A DNA stretch of 64,000 bases, from assembly GCF_003205615.1 (NCBI RefSeq), contig NZ_PYBV01000018.1:58623-122622 (forward strand). The letters run 5' to 3'. Below, in pieces: positions 23,422-31,538 of the stretch. The number at the start of each line of letters is the position of its first letter. Position 1 is the stretch's first letter. Below the pieces are notes generated by a model. The model saw nothing but the letters and a program-made list of their open reading frames with translations. It ran no database searches and was not told the origin of the DNA. The translations under genes were made by a program, and so were the position numbers. The DNA comes from Micromonospora arborensis. GTDB lineage: Bacteria; Actinomycetota; Actinomycetes; Mycobacteriales; Micromonosporaceae.

Positions 23422-25374
23422 TTAGCGGCGGGATTGACGGGAGCGGAGGTAGTCGCTGACCACGTACTCGCCGAGGTCATCGGTGTCGGGCGTGAACATG
23501 CGGCCTCTGCTGCGGCGGGCCACCGCGTCCACGAAACGCCGCAGACCCGGGTCGTCGCCGAGCATGAACAGGTTGATCGTGGCGCCGTATCGGCTCAGCC
23601 GGTCCACCTCACGAACCGTCGCCTCGATCGTCTCCGGCAGCGGCGGCCAGTGGAACAGCGCCTCCCCGTCGTCCGGGTCCAGGTGAGCAGTCGGCTCGCC
23701 GTCGGTGACCACCAACACGATCGGCTCGGCGTCCGGGTGCCGGCGCAGGTGCCGACCCGCCAACCGCAGCGCGTGCTGCAGGTTGGTGCCCTGTTCCAGG
23801 TCCGGTTCCGTGGCGGCCAGCTCATGCTGGGTGAGCGTCATCGCCTCCCGGCCGAAGCCCACGATCTGCAGGGCGTCCTGCGGGAAACGCGTCTCCATCA
23901 GGTGCGCCAGCGCCAGGGCGGTCTGCTTCATCGGCCCCCAACGCCCCTGGGAGATCATCGAGTACGACAGGTCGACGCAGAGCACCACCGCGGCCGAAGC
24001 TCGCTTCTCGGTCTCCACCACCTCGAAGTCGTCCACCGCGAGCTGCACCGGAACCGTCGGCCCGGCCCGGCTGACCGCCCGGGTCAGCGTTCGGACCACG
24101 TCCAACGGCTGCTCATCGCCGTACTCCCAGGGTCTGGACGCACCGCTGACCTCGCCGGCGGCCCCCGCCGAGCGCAGGTCGTGCTGGCCGCGCGGGCCGG
24201 CGGTCAGCTCGGCGAAGACCCGTCGCAGCGCCGTCCCGCCGAGGCGGCGCAGCGCCTTCGGGCTCAGCGTGAGCCCGTCCGCGTCCCGACCGACCCAACC
24301 CTGCCGGCGTAGCTCCCGCTCCAGATCACGCAGCCGGCGAACGTCATCGGCCGCGTCCCGGCCCAGTGTGCGGGCCACCGCGTCGACGTCCACGTCGTCC
24401 AGCGTGGCCCCCGGGTGCTCCTGGTCGAGCTGGTCGAGCAGGTCGTCCAGCTCGCCGATCTCGCCCAGGGCACCGGCCGCGTCGGCGTAGTCCAGCGGCC
24501 GTTCGCCCCGGACCCGCTCGCCGCGCCCCCAGCGCAGGTCCGGGCGGAGTGCCCGCAGGTTCGCGTCGAGGGCGGACAGCTCCCCCGCGAGGCGGTCGCC
24601 GAGCGACTGCTGCATCAGACCGGCCAGCTCGGCGCGCTGCCGGTCGGAGAGCGAGTTCATCAGCCGCTCGCCGGCCGCCGACCGGCGGGCCAGCACGTCG
24701 ATCAGCTCGTCGACGGTCTCCGGTCGCTCCGGGAAGAAGTCGCCGTGCCGGCGCATGAACTCGGCGAACGCGTCGGTGGTGTCCTCGGCGCGGCCGTGCC
24801 GGGCCAGCAACTCGTTCAGGTCGCTCATCATCTCGGCCAGCCGCTGCTGAGCGGCCGGGTCGGCGGACGCACGCACCGCGTCGCGCAGCCCGGCGAAGCG
24901 CTGACCGAGCACATCGTCACGGAGCTGGTCGAGGATCTGCTGGTACGACCGGCGGGCGTCTGCGCTGGCCCACTGATAGCCGGACAGCTCCTCCACCGCC
25001 CGCGCGGTCGAGCGGGGCAGGCTGTCCAGCACCGACTCGGCGAACCGCGCGTCGTCGCCATCGCGGCCCCGCAGCTCGTCCCGCTCGGCGGCGAGAGCCT
25101 GGTCGAGCAGGGCCTGAGCCCTGGTCACCGCGCCATCCAGGTCACCGCGACGAAGCGCCTCCCGGCGCAGCCGCCGAGCCCGGGCGGCCAGGTCGTCCAG
25201 CCCACCCCGCCCCTGCGGCCCACGGCGCAGCAGGTCGCGCAGCGCCTCCCGGAGGGAGCCGCCGGCCAGCACCTCGGCGCCGACCGCGTCCACCGCCTCA
25301 CGCACGTCGTACGGGGGTGCCAGCGGGTCGGGCCCGCCACGCCACTGCCCGTACCGGAACCTGTTGCCGGCCAC
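23422..25374 (-). CDS. vWA-domain protein, partner of the AAA ATPase
   Basis: Protein of 650 residues. The N-terminal ~400 are helical and rich in Arg, Glu and Leu. The C-terminal von Willebrand A domain (about 460-640) has an intact MIDAS: DLSYS at 468-472, the Thr in EQGTNLQHAL and the Asp in VVTDGEP. It begins 2 bp after the stop of the AAA ATPase gene, so the two are co-translated. AAA-vWA pairs of this kind (MoxR/CoxE and chelatase-like; Rv0958-Rv0959 in M. tuberculosis is a similar pair) act as ATP-driven inserters of metals or remodelers of partner proteins. The client is unknown; no chelatase large subunit or oxidase is nearby. Confidence 0.85.
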   Translation of the reverse strand: MAGNRFRYGQWRGGPDPLAPPYDVREAVDAVGAEVLAGGSLREALRDLLRRGPQGRGGLDDLAARARRLRREALRRGDLDGAVTRAQALLDQALAAERDELRGRDGDDARFAESVLDSLPRSTARAVEELSGYQWASADARRSYQQILDQLRDDVLGQRFAGLRDAVRASADPAAQQRLAEMMSDLNELLARHGRAEDTTDAFAEFMRRHGDFFPERPETVDELIDVLARRSAAGERLMNSLSDRQRAELAGLMQQSLGDRLAGELSALDANLRALRPDLRWGRGERVRGERPLDYADAAGALGEIGELDDLLDQLDQEHPGATLDDVDVDAVARTLGRDAADDVRRLRDLERELRRQGWVGRDADGLTLSPKALRRLGGTALRRVFAELTAGPRGQHDLRSAGAAGEVSGASRPWEYGDEQPLDVVRTLTRAVSRAGPTVPVQLAVDDFEVVETEKRASAAVVLCVDLSYSMISQGRWGPMKQTALALAHLMETRFPQDALQIVGFGREAMTLTQHELAATEPDLEQGTNLQHALRLAGRHLRRHPDAEPIVLVVTDGEPTAHLDPDDGEALFHWPPLPETIEATVREVDRLSRYGATINLFMLGDDPGLRRFVDAVARRSRGRMFTPDTDDLGEYVVSDYLRSRQSRR

Positions 25375-25376
25375 GG

Positions 25377-26837
25377 TCAGTCCCGGCCGCCGTAGACGGT
25401 GCGCCCCGAGTCGGTGACGTCCTTGCCGAGCCTGCGGGTCAGGTGCAACCCCTCCAGCACGAACTCGACGGCGGCCGCCGCCTCCTCCGGGGTCGGCGCG
25501 TCACCCAGGCCGAGCCGATCGAGGACCTTCGCCAACCCGGGCACGGTGCCCACCTGTCGCAGCAGCTCGGCGGCACCGACCAGCTCACCGGTCTCGATCG
25601 CCGCGCCCTCGTCGACGAGGGCGGTGAACCCGGACAGGTCCAGCCCGGCCAGGTGTGCCCGGAACGTCTCGGCGGTCGCGGTGCGCAGCAGGTGGGCAAG
25701 GACCTCGATCTCCCGTCCCTCCTCGCCGCTCTCGAACTCCACCTTGCCGCGCAGGGTGCTGGTCACCGAGACCGCGTCCCCGACCCGCGCCACCGCAGCC
25801 TCGGGGCGTCCCTCCGGGGTCCCGGAGGCGGCGAGCAGACCGGCGCGGCGCAGCGCGGCACCAGCGACCGTCTCCGCGGCGGCGATGGCGAACCGGGCGG
25901 ACACGCCGGAGCGCGGGTCCACCGACGGCGACTCCCGCACCGCACGGGCGAACCGGGCCAGAACCTCCAGTACGTGCTCCGGCACCTCGGCGACCAGATC
26001 GGCCTCCTGCCGGATCAGCGCCAGCTCCAACTCCAGGTCGACCGGGTAGTGGGTACGGATCTCCGCGCCGAACCGGTCCTTGAGTGGGGTGATGATCCGG
26101 CCCCGGTTGGTGTAGTCCTCCGGGTTGGCGCTGGCCACCAGGAGCAGGTCCAGCGGAAGCCGCAGCTGGTAGCCGCGGACCTGGATGTCCCGTTCCTCCA
26201 GCACGTTGAGCAGGGCCACCTGGATCCGCTCGGCCAGGTCGGGCAGCTCGTTCACGGCGAAGATGCCCCGGTTGGTCCGAGGTACCAGCCCGAAGTGGAT
26301 GGTTTCCGGGTCGCCGAGGGTGCGGCCCTGGGCGATCCGGATCGGGTCGACGTCACCGATCAGATCGCCGACGCTGGTGTCCGGGGTCGCCAGCTTCTCG
26401 CCGTACCGCATCGAGCGGTGCAGCCAGCCGACCGGCTGGTCGTCACCGGCCTCGGCGATGAGGGCGCGGGACGCGGGGGTGAGCGGGTGCATGGGGTGCT
26501 CGTTGAGCACCGAGCCGGGGATGACCGGGGTCCACTCGTCGAGCAGTGCGCCGAGCGAGCGGATGAGCCGGGTCTTGCCCTGGCCGCGCTCACCGAGCAG
26601 CACCATGTCGTGCCCGGCGAGCAGTGCCCGTTCGACCTCGGGCAACACGCTGTCGTCGTAGCCGACGATGCCGGGGAAACGGGCCGCACCGGAGCGCATC
26701 CGGGCCAGAAGGTTGTCGCGGAGTTCCTGCTTGACGGTGCGGTATTGGTGACCGGCCGCCCGAAGCGCGCCGAGCGTGCCGGGCAGGTCGGCCGGTGGAA
26801 CCGGGGTCACGGGGGTAGGCGCAGTCACCCGCCCCAC
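25377..26837 (-). CDS. MoxR/Mg-chelatase-I-like AAA+ ATPase
   Basis: ATPase of 486 residues. Walker A is GERGQGKT at 82-89, Walker B is GIFAVNELPDL, and sensor regions follow (LLLVASANPEDYTNRGRI, DRFGAEIRTHYP with an Arg finger). The helical C-terminal domain (about 270-486) is typical of the BchI/MoxR clade. It works with the vWA protein encoded immediately downstream. The start is uncertain between GTG 26837 and GTG 26828; neither has a clear Shine-Dalgarno. Annotation as magnesium chelatase is common for such genes but not supported by the context here. Confidence 0.88.
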   Translation of the reverse strand: MGRVTAPTPVTPVPPADLPGTLGALRAAGHQYRTVKQELRDNLLARMRSGAARFPGIVGYDDSVLPEVERALLAGHDMVLLGERGQGKTRLIRSLGALLDEWTPVIPGSVLNEHPMHPLTPASRALIAEAGDDQPVGWLHRSMRYGEKLATPDTSVGDLIGDVDPIRIAQGRTLGDPETIHFGLVPRTNRGIFAVNELPDLAERIQVALLNVLEERDIQVRGYQLRLPLDLLLVASANPEDYTNRGRIITPLKDRFGAEIRTHYPVDLELELALIRQEADLVAEVPEHVLEVLARFARAVRESPSVDPRSGVSARFAIAAAETVAGAALRRAGLLAASGTPEGRPEAAVARVGDAVSVTSTLRGKVEFESGEEGREIEVLAHLLRTATAETFRAHLAGLDLSGFTALVDEGAAIETGELVGAAELLRQVGTVPGLAKVLDRLGLGDAPTPEEAAAAVEFVLEGLHLTRRLGKDVTDSGRTVYGGRD

Positions 26838-26857
26838 GCTAGCTCACGTTTGAAAGA

Positions 26858-26885
26858 GGTCCCCAAACAACAAGAAAGGGGGACC
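26858..26885 (-). terminator. terminator of the two-component system operon
   Basis: A 7-bp stem GGTCCCC / GGGGACC with a 14-nt loop begins 3 nt past the response-regulator stop at 26888. The mRNA strand then runs CUCUUUC, the nearest to a U tract in this region. Confidence 0.6.
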
Positions 26886-26887
26886 AC

Positions 26888-27538
26888 TCAGCCGGACGGG
26901 GTGACGAACCCGGACTCGTAGGCGGCGATGACCGCCTGGGTACGGTCGCGGACGCCCAGCTTGGCCAGCACGTTGCCGACGTGCGTCTTGACGGTCTCCA
27001 GCCCGACCACCAGGTGGGCGGCGATTTCCGGGTTGGACCGCCCGGTGGTCATCAACCGCAGCACCTCGGCCTCCCGTTCGGTGAGCCGGGCGGCGCACAG
27101 CCGGTCACCCCCGGCCGGCCCGTACGCCCCGACGAGTTGCCGGATCGCGGCCGGGAAGAGCAGCGACTCCCCCGCCGCGACCACTCGGACGGCTTCCACC
27201 ACCTCGGCGGGCCGGGCCCGTTTGAGCAGGAAGCCGGAGGCGCCGGCGCGGAGTGCCTCGTAGACGTACTCGTCGTTGGCGAACGTGGTGACCACCAGCA
27301 CCCGGGGTGGGGTGGCGGAGGTGGCCAGCAGGTGCCGGGTGGCCTGGATGCCGTCGATGCCGGGCATGCGCACGTCCATCAGCACCACGTCCGGCCGATG
27401 CCGGGCGACCAGCGGCGGCACCTCGGCGCCGTCGGCGGCCTCGGCGAGCACCCGCAGGTCGGGTTGGGCGTCGATGATGGCGCGCAGCCCGACGCGGATC
27501 AACTCGTCGTCGTCGACGATCAGCACACCCGTGGTCAT
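26888..27538 (-). CDS. NarL/LuxR-type response regulator
   Basis: Response regulator of 216 residues: a receiver domain (1-120) with acidic DDD at 9-11, phospho-acceptor Asp55 in VVLMDVRMPG, the Thr in VVTTFANDE, and Lys in FLLKRARP; then a LuxR-type HTH (about 150-210; LTEREAEVLRLMTTGRSNPEIA, ETVKTHVGNVLAKLGVRDRTQAV). ATG 27538 overlaps the histidine kinase stop by ATGA, so it is translationally coupled to its cognate kinase. Target genes are unknown. A frame extending to 27577 is open but the overlap start is better supported. Confidence 0.92.
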   Translation of the reverse strand: MTTGVLIVDDDELIRVGLRAIIDAQPDLRVLAEAADGAEVPPLVARHRPDVVLMDVRMPGIDGIQATRHLLATSATPPRVLVVTTFANDEYVYEALRAGASGFLLKRARPAEVVEAVRVVAAGESLLFPAAIRQLVGAYGPAGGDRLCAARLTEREAEVLRLMTTGRSNPEIAAHLVVGLETVKTHVGNVLAKLGVRDRTQAVIAAYESGFVTPSG

Positions 27539-28779
27539 GTCGTCTCCTCGTACGGCAGGCGGGCCCGGATCAGCCATCGGTCGCCGTCCGGTCCCACGGT
27601 GAGCCGGCCGCCGAGCAGCAGAACCCGCTCGCGCATGCCGTCCAGGCCCCGGCCGCCCCGGCCGGGGTCGGCGCGACCCGGACGAACCACCGCGTTGACC
27701 AGTTCCAACTCCATCGCGTCGGGTTGCAGCTCCAGCCGCAGGGTGACCGGTCCGTGGCCGTACCGGGCGGCGTTGGTCAGGCCTTCCTGGACGATCCGGT
27801 AGCCCTCCCGGGAGACCACGGCGGGCACCCGGGCCGGGTCGCCGGCGCGCTGCGCGTGCACCGTCAGCCCGGCCGCGCGGGCGTCGGTGACGAGCCGGTC
27901 CAGGTCGGCGAGGGTACGCTGCGGCGCCACGGCCGGCCGGCGGCTGCCGGTCTCCCGGAGCAACCCGAGCACGTGGTCCAGCTCGTCCATCGCGGTCCGT
28001 CCGGTCTCCTCGATCGCGGTGAGCGCCCGCCGGACGAACTCGGGGTCGGTGTCGAGGACCTCGCGGGCGGCTCCGGCCTGGAGGGTGGCCACGGTCAACG
28101 CGTGGCCGACCGAGTCGTGCAGTTCCCGGGCCAGTCGGTTGCGTTCGGCGAGCCGGTTGGCCTGCGCCTCCAGCGCGGCGATCCGCTCCGCCTGGGCGGG
28201 GCCGAGCAGCACCGGCGCCATGGATCCGGCGAGCGCGCCGAGCCCCGCGACGGCGTAGCCGAGGCCGACCAGCAGAGCCACCCCGGTCAGGGTCAGCCAG
28301 CCGCTGTCCCGCCCGTCGAGCGGCCCGAACTGTTCCCGGCTGGTCAGCTCGGTGCCGATGCCGAACTGCTGACCGATGAAGGCCAGCGCCATCGGCAGGG
28401 CGCCGAACAGCGCGACCATCACCAGGGCGCCGACGACGAGGTGCGTGGTGATCCAGAGTGCGCTGCGCAGCCGGGTTTCCCGGTCGCCGCGATGCGCGAG
28501 TGCCGGCTCGGGCAGGTCGACGCCGAGCAATGCCCGCACGGCGGCGATCTCCAGGGCCCGGCTGCCGTCCAGCAGCAGCGGCACCCCGGCGATCACCACC
28601 GCGATCACCAGCAGCGCGTACACCAGTGAGCGGGGGAGCGCCGGGTCGGCGAGCAGTTGGGCGAAGGTCACCACGAGCAGCCCGTACGGCAGCGCCAGCA
28701 CTCCACCCAGCAGCAGGAACACGCCGCGCCGCCAGGTGGTGCCGGCGACCAGCGGGGCCAACGCCGCTCGGAAGGTCAC
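27535..28779 (-). CDS. sensor histidine kinase (HisKA_3/NarX-DesK type)
   Basis: Membrane kinase of 414 residues with five hydrophobic segments in the first 190 residues and no large extracellular domain, so it probably senses the membrane or an intramembrane cue. The dimerisation helix carries the phospho-acceptor His221 in LARELHDSVGHAL. The HATPase region shows GYRIVQEGLTNAARYGHGPVTLRL (N box) and GRGLDGMRERVLLLGGRL (G box). Cognate partner is the overlapping response regulator downstream. The function of the pair is not known; such pairs often sit beside an ABC transporter, which is absent here. Confidence 0.92.
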   Translation of the reverse strand: MTFRAALAPLVAGTTWRRGVFLLLGGVLALPYGLLVVTFAQLLADPALPRSLVYALLVIAVVIAGVPLLLDGSRALEIAAVRALLGVDLPEPALAHRGDRETRLRSALWITTHLVVGALVMVALFGALPMALAFIGQQFGIGTELTSREQFGPLDGRDSGWLTLTGVALLVGLGYAVAGLGALAGSMAPVLLGPAQAERIAALEAQANRLAERNRLARELHDSVGHALTVATLQAGAAREVLDTDPEFVRRALTAIEETGRTAMDELDHVLGLLRETGSRRPAVAPQRTLADLDRLVTDARAAGLTVHAQRAGDPARVPAVVSREGYRIVQEGLTNAARYGHGPVTLRLELQPDAMELELVNAVVRPGRADPGRGGRGLDGMRERVLLLGGRLTVGPDGDRWLIRARLPYEETT

Positions 28780-28833
28780 CCCGTCATTCTGCTGCCGGGA
28801 GGGTCTGGACGACTCCCCCGTACCGGGGAGATC

Positions 28834-29340
28834 TCAGCGGTGGTCGGCGACGTACTGCTGCGGGTCCTTGTCGCGGAACGGCAGGTTGCGGCCGTTCTTG
28901 TGCTCGCCGTAGAACGTCAGCCAGCGTTGGCCCAGCTCGGCGCGGAGTTCGGTGCTGGCGTGCCGGCGGAAGTCGGGCAGCGCCTCGTCCTCCTCCTCGG
29001 CCAGGTGTTCGCTGTTCTCCCGGCGGGCCGTACCGACCGCCGCCCACCACTGCTGCGAGCCGACCGGGTGCAGCTTCGCCTCGGCGATGGCGTCCCGGAT
29101 CTTGTTGTGGTCGCCGATCGCGTCGGCGGTCTCGTCCTCGCCGTCGTCGCCGTGCTTGACCAGGTGCGGGTAGAGGATCGACTCCTCCGCCTCGGCGTGG
29201 ATGTCCAGGTGCAGGGCGAGGGCGTCCCAGATCGCGAGGAGTTCCTGCTCGTCGCGGGCGTCGTCGAGGCGGGCGAAGCCGCGCCGGAAGGCGGCGTGGT
29301 CGTCCAGGATCAGTGCGGTGATGTCGTCCACTGTGCTCAC
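28834..29340 (-). CDS. hemerythrin HHE domain protein
   Basis: Four-helix bundle of 168 residues that should bind a di-iron centre. Ligand-type residues are seen in LILDDHAAFRR (His), HLDIHAEAEESILYPHL (His, Glu, His), GDHNKIRDAI (His) and NSEHLAEEEDEALPDF (His, Glu). Family roles include oxygen, NO or redox sensing and iron storage. Start GTG 29340 overlaps the stop of a 33-codon small ORF (29337-29438) by four bases, which suggests translational coupling to it. Confidence 0.9.
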   Translation of the reverse strand: MSTVDDITALILDDHAAFRRGFARLDDARDEQELLAIWDALALHLDIHAEAEESILYPHLVKHGDDGEDETADAIGDHNKIRDAIAEAKLHPVGSQQWWAAVGTARRENSEHLAEEEDEALPDFRRHASTELRAELGQRWLTFYGEHKNGRNLPFRDKDPQQYVADHR

Positions 29341-29438
29341 TTTCCCGTCGGGCCGGCGAACCGGGCACGCAGCATTTGGGGCACCGCGGCGAGTCCGGTG
29401 ACCGGGCGGAAGCGCTTGTCGAGGGCGATGAACCGCAT
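29337..29438 (-). CDS. 33-codon small ORF coupled to the hemerythrin gene
   Basis: Starts at ATG 29438 with MRFIALDKRFRPVTGLAA and ends with FAGPTGK, overlapping the hemerythrin GTG by GTGA. A TAGTTT hexamer at 29451-29446 (minus strand) ends 7 nt before the ATG, so the small ORF looks like the first, leaderless, cistron of the hemerythrin transcript. The peptide is basic and partly amphipathic. I know no family. It may be a leader that delivers ribosomes to the hemerythrin start, which has no good Shine-Dalgarno. Confidence 0.55.
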   Translation of the reverse strand: MRFIALDKRFRPVTGLAAVPQMLRARFAGPTGK

Positions 29439-29508
29439 GGCGTCGAAACTACCCCGCTGTCCGGGTTCCCACGCCTGATCCCGGGCACCACTGGCCGGAG
29501 CTAGGCTC

Positions 29509-30504
29509 ATGATCGTGACCTACCTCGCCGCGGATGACCGCTACGACACCATGACCTACCGGCGCAGCGGACGCAGTGGCCTGCGGCTGCCCGCCGTCTC
29601 ACTCGGGCTGTGGCACAACTTCGGTCCGGACCGCCCATTCGAACGGCAGCGCGACATCGTCCGACGCGCCTTCGACCTGGGTGTCACCCACTTCGACCTG
29701 GCCAACAACTACGGGCCGCCGCCCGGCGCGGCCGAGGAGAACTTCGGCCGGATGCTCGCCACCGACCTGAAGCCGTACCGGGACGAGTTGATCATCTCCA
29801 GCAAGGCCGGTTACCTGATGTGGCCCGGCCCGTACGGCGAGTGGGGTTCGCGCAAGAACCTGATCTCGTCGTTGGACCAGTCGCTGGGCCGGATGGGCCT
29901 CGACTACGTCGATATCTTCTACTCGCACCGGTTCGACCCGGACACTCCGCTGGAGGAGACGATGGGCGCGCTCGACGCGATCGTCCGCTCCGGCAAGGCG
30001 CTCTACGTGGGCATCTCGAACTACAACTCGGAGCAGACCGCGCGGGCCGCCACGATCCTGGGCGAGCTGGGTACGCCGCTACTGATCAACCAGCCGTCGT
30101 ACTCGATGCTCAACCGCTGGACCGAGTCCGACGGCCTGCTCGACACGCTGGAGCAGGTCGGCGCGGGCTGCATCGCGTACAGCCCGTTGGCCCAGGGCCT
30201 GCTGACCGACCGCTACCTGGGTGGCATTCCGGCGAACTCGCGGGTGCGCACCAGTGTCTTCCTCAACGAGAGCGACCTCAGCGAGGAGAAGATGGCCACC
30301 ATCCGGGGGCTCGGTGCGGTCGCCGAACGGCGCGGCCAGTCCCTCGCCCAACTCGCGCTGGCCTGGGCGCTGCGCGACCCGCGGATGACCAGCCTGATCA
30401 TCGGGGCGAGCAGCGTCGAGCAGTTGGAGACGAACATCGCGGCGCTCGACAACCTCGACTTCACCACCGAAGAGATCGCCGAGATCGACGGCCTCCTGGC
30501 CTGA
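29509..30504 (+). CDS. mgrA: aldo/keto reductase, MgrA/YghZ type
   Basis: NADPH-dependent reductase of 331 residues with a TIM-barrel. The catalytic tetrad is seen as Asp and Tyr in HFDLANNYGPPPGAAEENFG, Lys in IISSKAGY and His in IFYSHRFDP. The NADP-binding C-terminal part has SLIIGASSVEQLETNI. The arrangement (NYGPPPGAAEENFG, WPGPYGEWGSRKNLI) is that of E. coli YghZ, which reduces L-glyceraldehyde 3-phosphate and methylglyoxal. ATG 29509 has GGAG 8 nt upstream; GTG 29515 is an alternative. The gene is divergent from the hemerythrin small ORF. Confidence 0.9.
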   Translation: MIVTYLAADDRYDTMTYRRSGRSGLRLPAVSLGLWHNFGPDRPFERQRDIVRRAFDLGVTHFDLANNYGPPPGAAEENFGRMLATDLKPYRDELIISSKAGYLMWPGPYGEWGSRKNLISSLDQSLGRMGLDYVDIFYSHRFDPDTPLEETMGALDAIVRSGKALYVGISNYNSEQTARAATILGELGTPLLINQPSYSMLNRWTESDGLLDTLEQVGAGCIAYSPLAQGLLTDRYLGGIPANSRVRTSVFLNESDLSEEKMATIRGLGAVAERRGQSLAQLALAWALRDPRMTSLIIGASSVEQLETNIAALDNLDFTTEEIAEIDGLLA

Positions 30505-30509
30505 GTGAC

Positions 30510-30547
30510 GCCGGGCCGCCGGGTCACCAGATCCGGCGGCGCCCGGC
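30510..30547 (+). terminator. hairpin terminator after the aldo/keto reductase
   Basis: A 13-bp GC stem (GCCGGGC+CGCCGG against CCGGCG+GCCCGGC, with a 2-nt bulge) begins 6 nt after the stop at 30504. Confidence 0.55.
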
Positions 30548-30629
30548 GCGGTGGTTGCGCACCTCGCACTGCCGGCCGACCGGAGCAGCGGCGTTGCGGC
30601 GCCGCCGCCCCGCGCCGACCAGCAGCGCG

Positions 30630-30992
30630 TCAACGCTCAGCATCGACGGCCGCGGCCGCCCGGTCGGCGAGGTGTCCCAGGTAGAGCAGATAGGGCACCA
30701 CCAGCACGGCGAGCACCAGCACGGCCGCGATCACCGGCGGGTCACCGAAGGCGACACCGAGGATGACCGGGAGCGGCGAAGCGGCCGCCAGCAGGATGCC
30801 CGTCCGGTGCAGGGGGCGGGCGACCCGACGGTGTGCGGCGTGCCAGTGCTTCGCCGACCGCAACGTCTGCGGCGTACGCACCCCGGGGCTGCGGTATCTG
30901 CCGACCGACGGTCGCAGGGCGACCCGGGCGGTGTAGGCGACGAGCCATCCGAGGAACGCGTAGACAACGGACACGAACACCCCAGGCAACAC
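30630..30992 (-). CDS. SdpI-like small membrane protein
   Basis: A 120-residue membrane protein with three hydrophobic segments (about 3-22, 65-82 and 86-106). The loop motif [20 protein letters not shown] (a W--AHR signature) is that of SdpI/YhfL-family proteins, of which B. subtilis SdpI is the immunity protein against the SdpC toxin. In actinobacteria such short members are frequent without a toxin and their role is unknown. Start GTG 30992 has a perfect AGGAGG 6 nt upstream; the frame reaches further to 31100 but the ribosome-binding site decides. Confidence 0.65.
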   Translation of the reverse strand: MLPGVFVSVVYAFLGWLVAYTARVALRPSVGRYRSPGVRTPQTLRSAKHWHAAHRRVARPLHRTGILLAAASPLPVILGVAFGDPPVIAAVLVLAVLVVPYLLYLGHLADRAAAAVDAER

Positions 30993-31098
30993 TGGACACC
31001 TCCTGCCGCATCGTCCGCGATCATTGCAGGTCGGCGGGAATCCGGTGGGTGGGCGGAGCGTTTCGATACTCGGAACCGCTTGCACCGAGGAGGCAGAC

Positions 31099-31221
31099 AT
31101 GAAGGTACGTAGCTCGTTGCGTGCACTGAAGCAGAAGCCGGGTTCGGTGGTGGTCCGCCGTCGTGGCCGGGTGGTCGTGGTGAACCGCGCGAACCCGCAG
31201 TGGAAGAGCCGCCAAGGCTGA
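31099..31221 (+). CDS. rpmJ: 50S ribosomal protein bL36, zinc-free (C-minus) form
   Basis: Forty residues ([19 protein letters not shown]... ending RQG) matching bL36, but with none of the four zinc ligands (three Cys, one His) of the classic form. This is the C-minus paralogue (ykgO type) that in many bacteria replaces the zinc form when zinc is scarce. It is monocistronic, with GAGGAGG 6 nt before the ATG and a strong terminator after it. In other actinobacteria such genes are often under Zur; I could not find a clear Zur box in the 106-bp upstream region. Confidence 0.92.
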   Translation: MKVRSSLRALKQKPGSVVVRRRGRVVVVNRANPQWKSRQG

Positions 31222-31245
31222 TAACCCCCTTACCGGACATATCGC

Positions 31246-31288
31246 AATTAACGCCCCGACCGGGCCACTCCCGGTCAGGGCGTTAATT
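31246..31288 (+). terminator. strong hairpin terminator after rpmJ
   Basis: An 18-bp stem with one mismatch (AATTAACGCCC-C-GACCGGG against CCCGGTC-A-GGGCGTTAATT) and a 5-nt loop, 25 nt past the rpmJ stop. Confidence 0.8.
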
Positions 31289-31327
31289 GTGCAAGATCGC
31301 CACGGGGGACGGACCCGGACGACAGAC

Positions 31328-31358
31328 AGCGGCCCGGTTGATAATCAACCGGGCCGCT
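31328..31358 (-). terminator. terminator downstream of the tRNA-Ala gene
   Basis: A perfect 15-bp inverted repeat AGCGGCCCGGTTGAT / ATCAACCGGGCCGCT around a single A (effectively a 12-bp stem with an A/T-rich loop), 19 nt beyond the 3' end of the tRNA on the minus strand. Confidence 0.75.
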
Positions 31359-31376
31359 GACCTGCGTTCACAAGGG

Positions 31377-31449
31377 TGGAGCCGAGGGGACTCGAACCCC
31401 TGACCCCCACACTGCCAGTGTGGTGCGCTACCAGCTGCGCCACGGCCCC
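31377..31449 (-). tRNA. tRNA-Ala (anticodon GGC)
   Basis: A 73-nt cloverleaf: acceptor GGGGCCG with CGGCTCC (one G-U pair), D arm GCGCAGCTGGTAGCGC, anticodon stem CCACA/TGTGG with loop CTGGCAG (anticodon GGC), T arm with GGTTCGAGTCC, discriminator A. CCA is not encoded (CCT-like CC follows). Confidence 0.95.
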
Positions 31450-31538
31450 TTGCTGTCGTCCCGGTCGCCCGGGCACTGGGAAACTATACACAGACCGGCC
31501 CGCATGGTCATCTCGCGGGGTCCCCCGCCGAAGCCGGG

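Noticed and set aside
30630-30992. An SdpABC toxin-immunity system
   Set aside because: Only an SdpI-like protein is present; no sdpC, sdpA or sdpB nearby.
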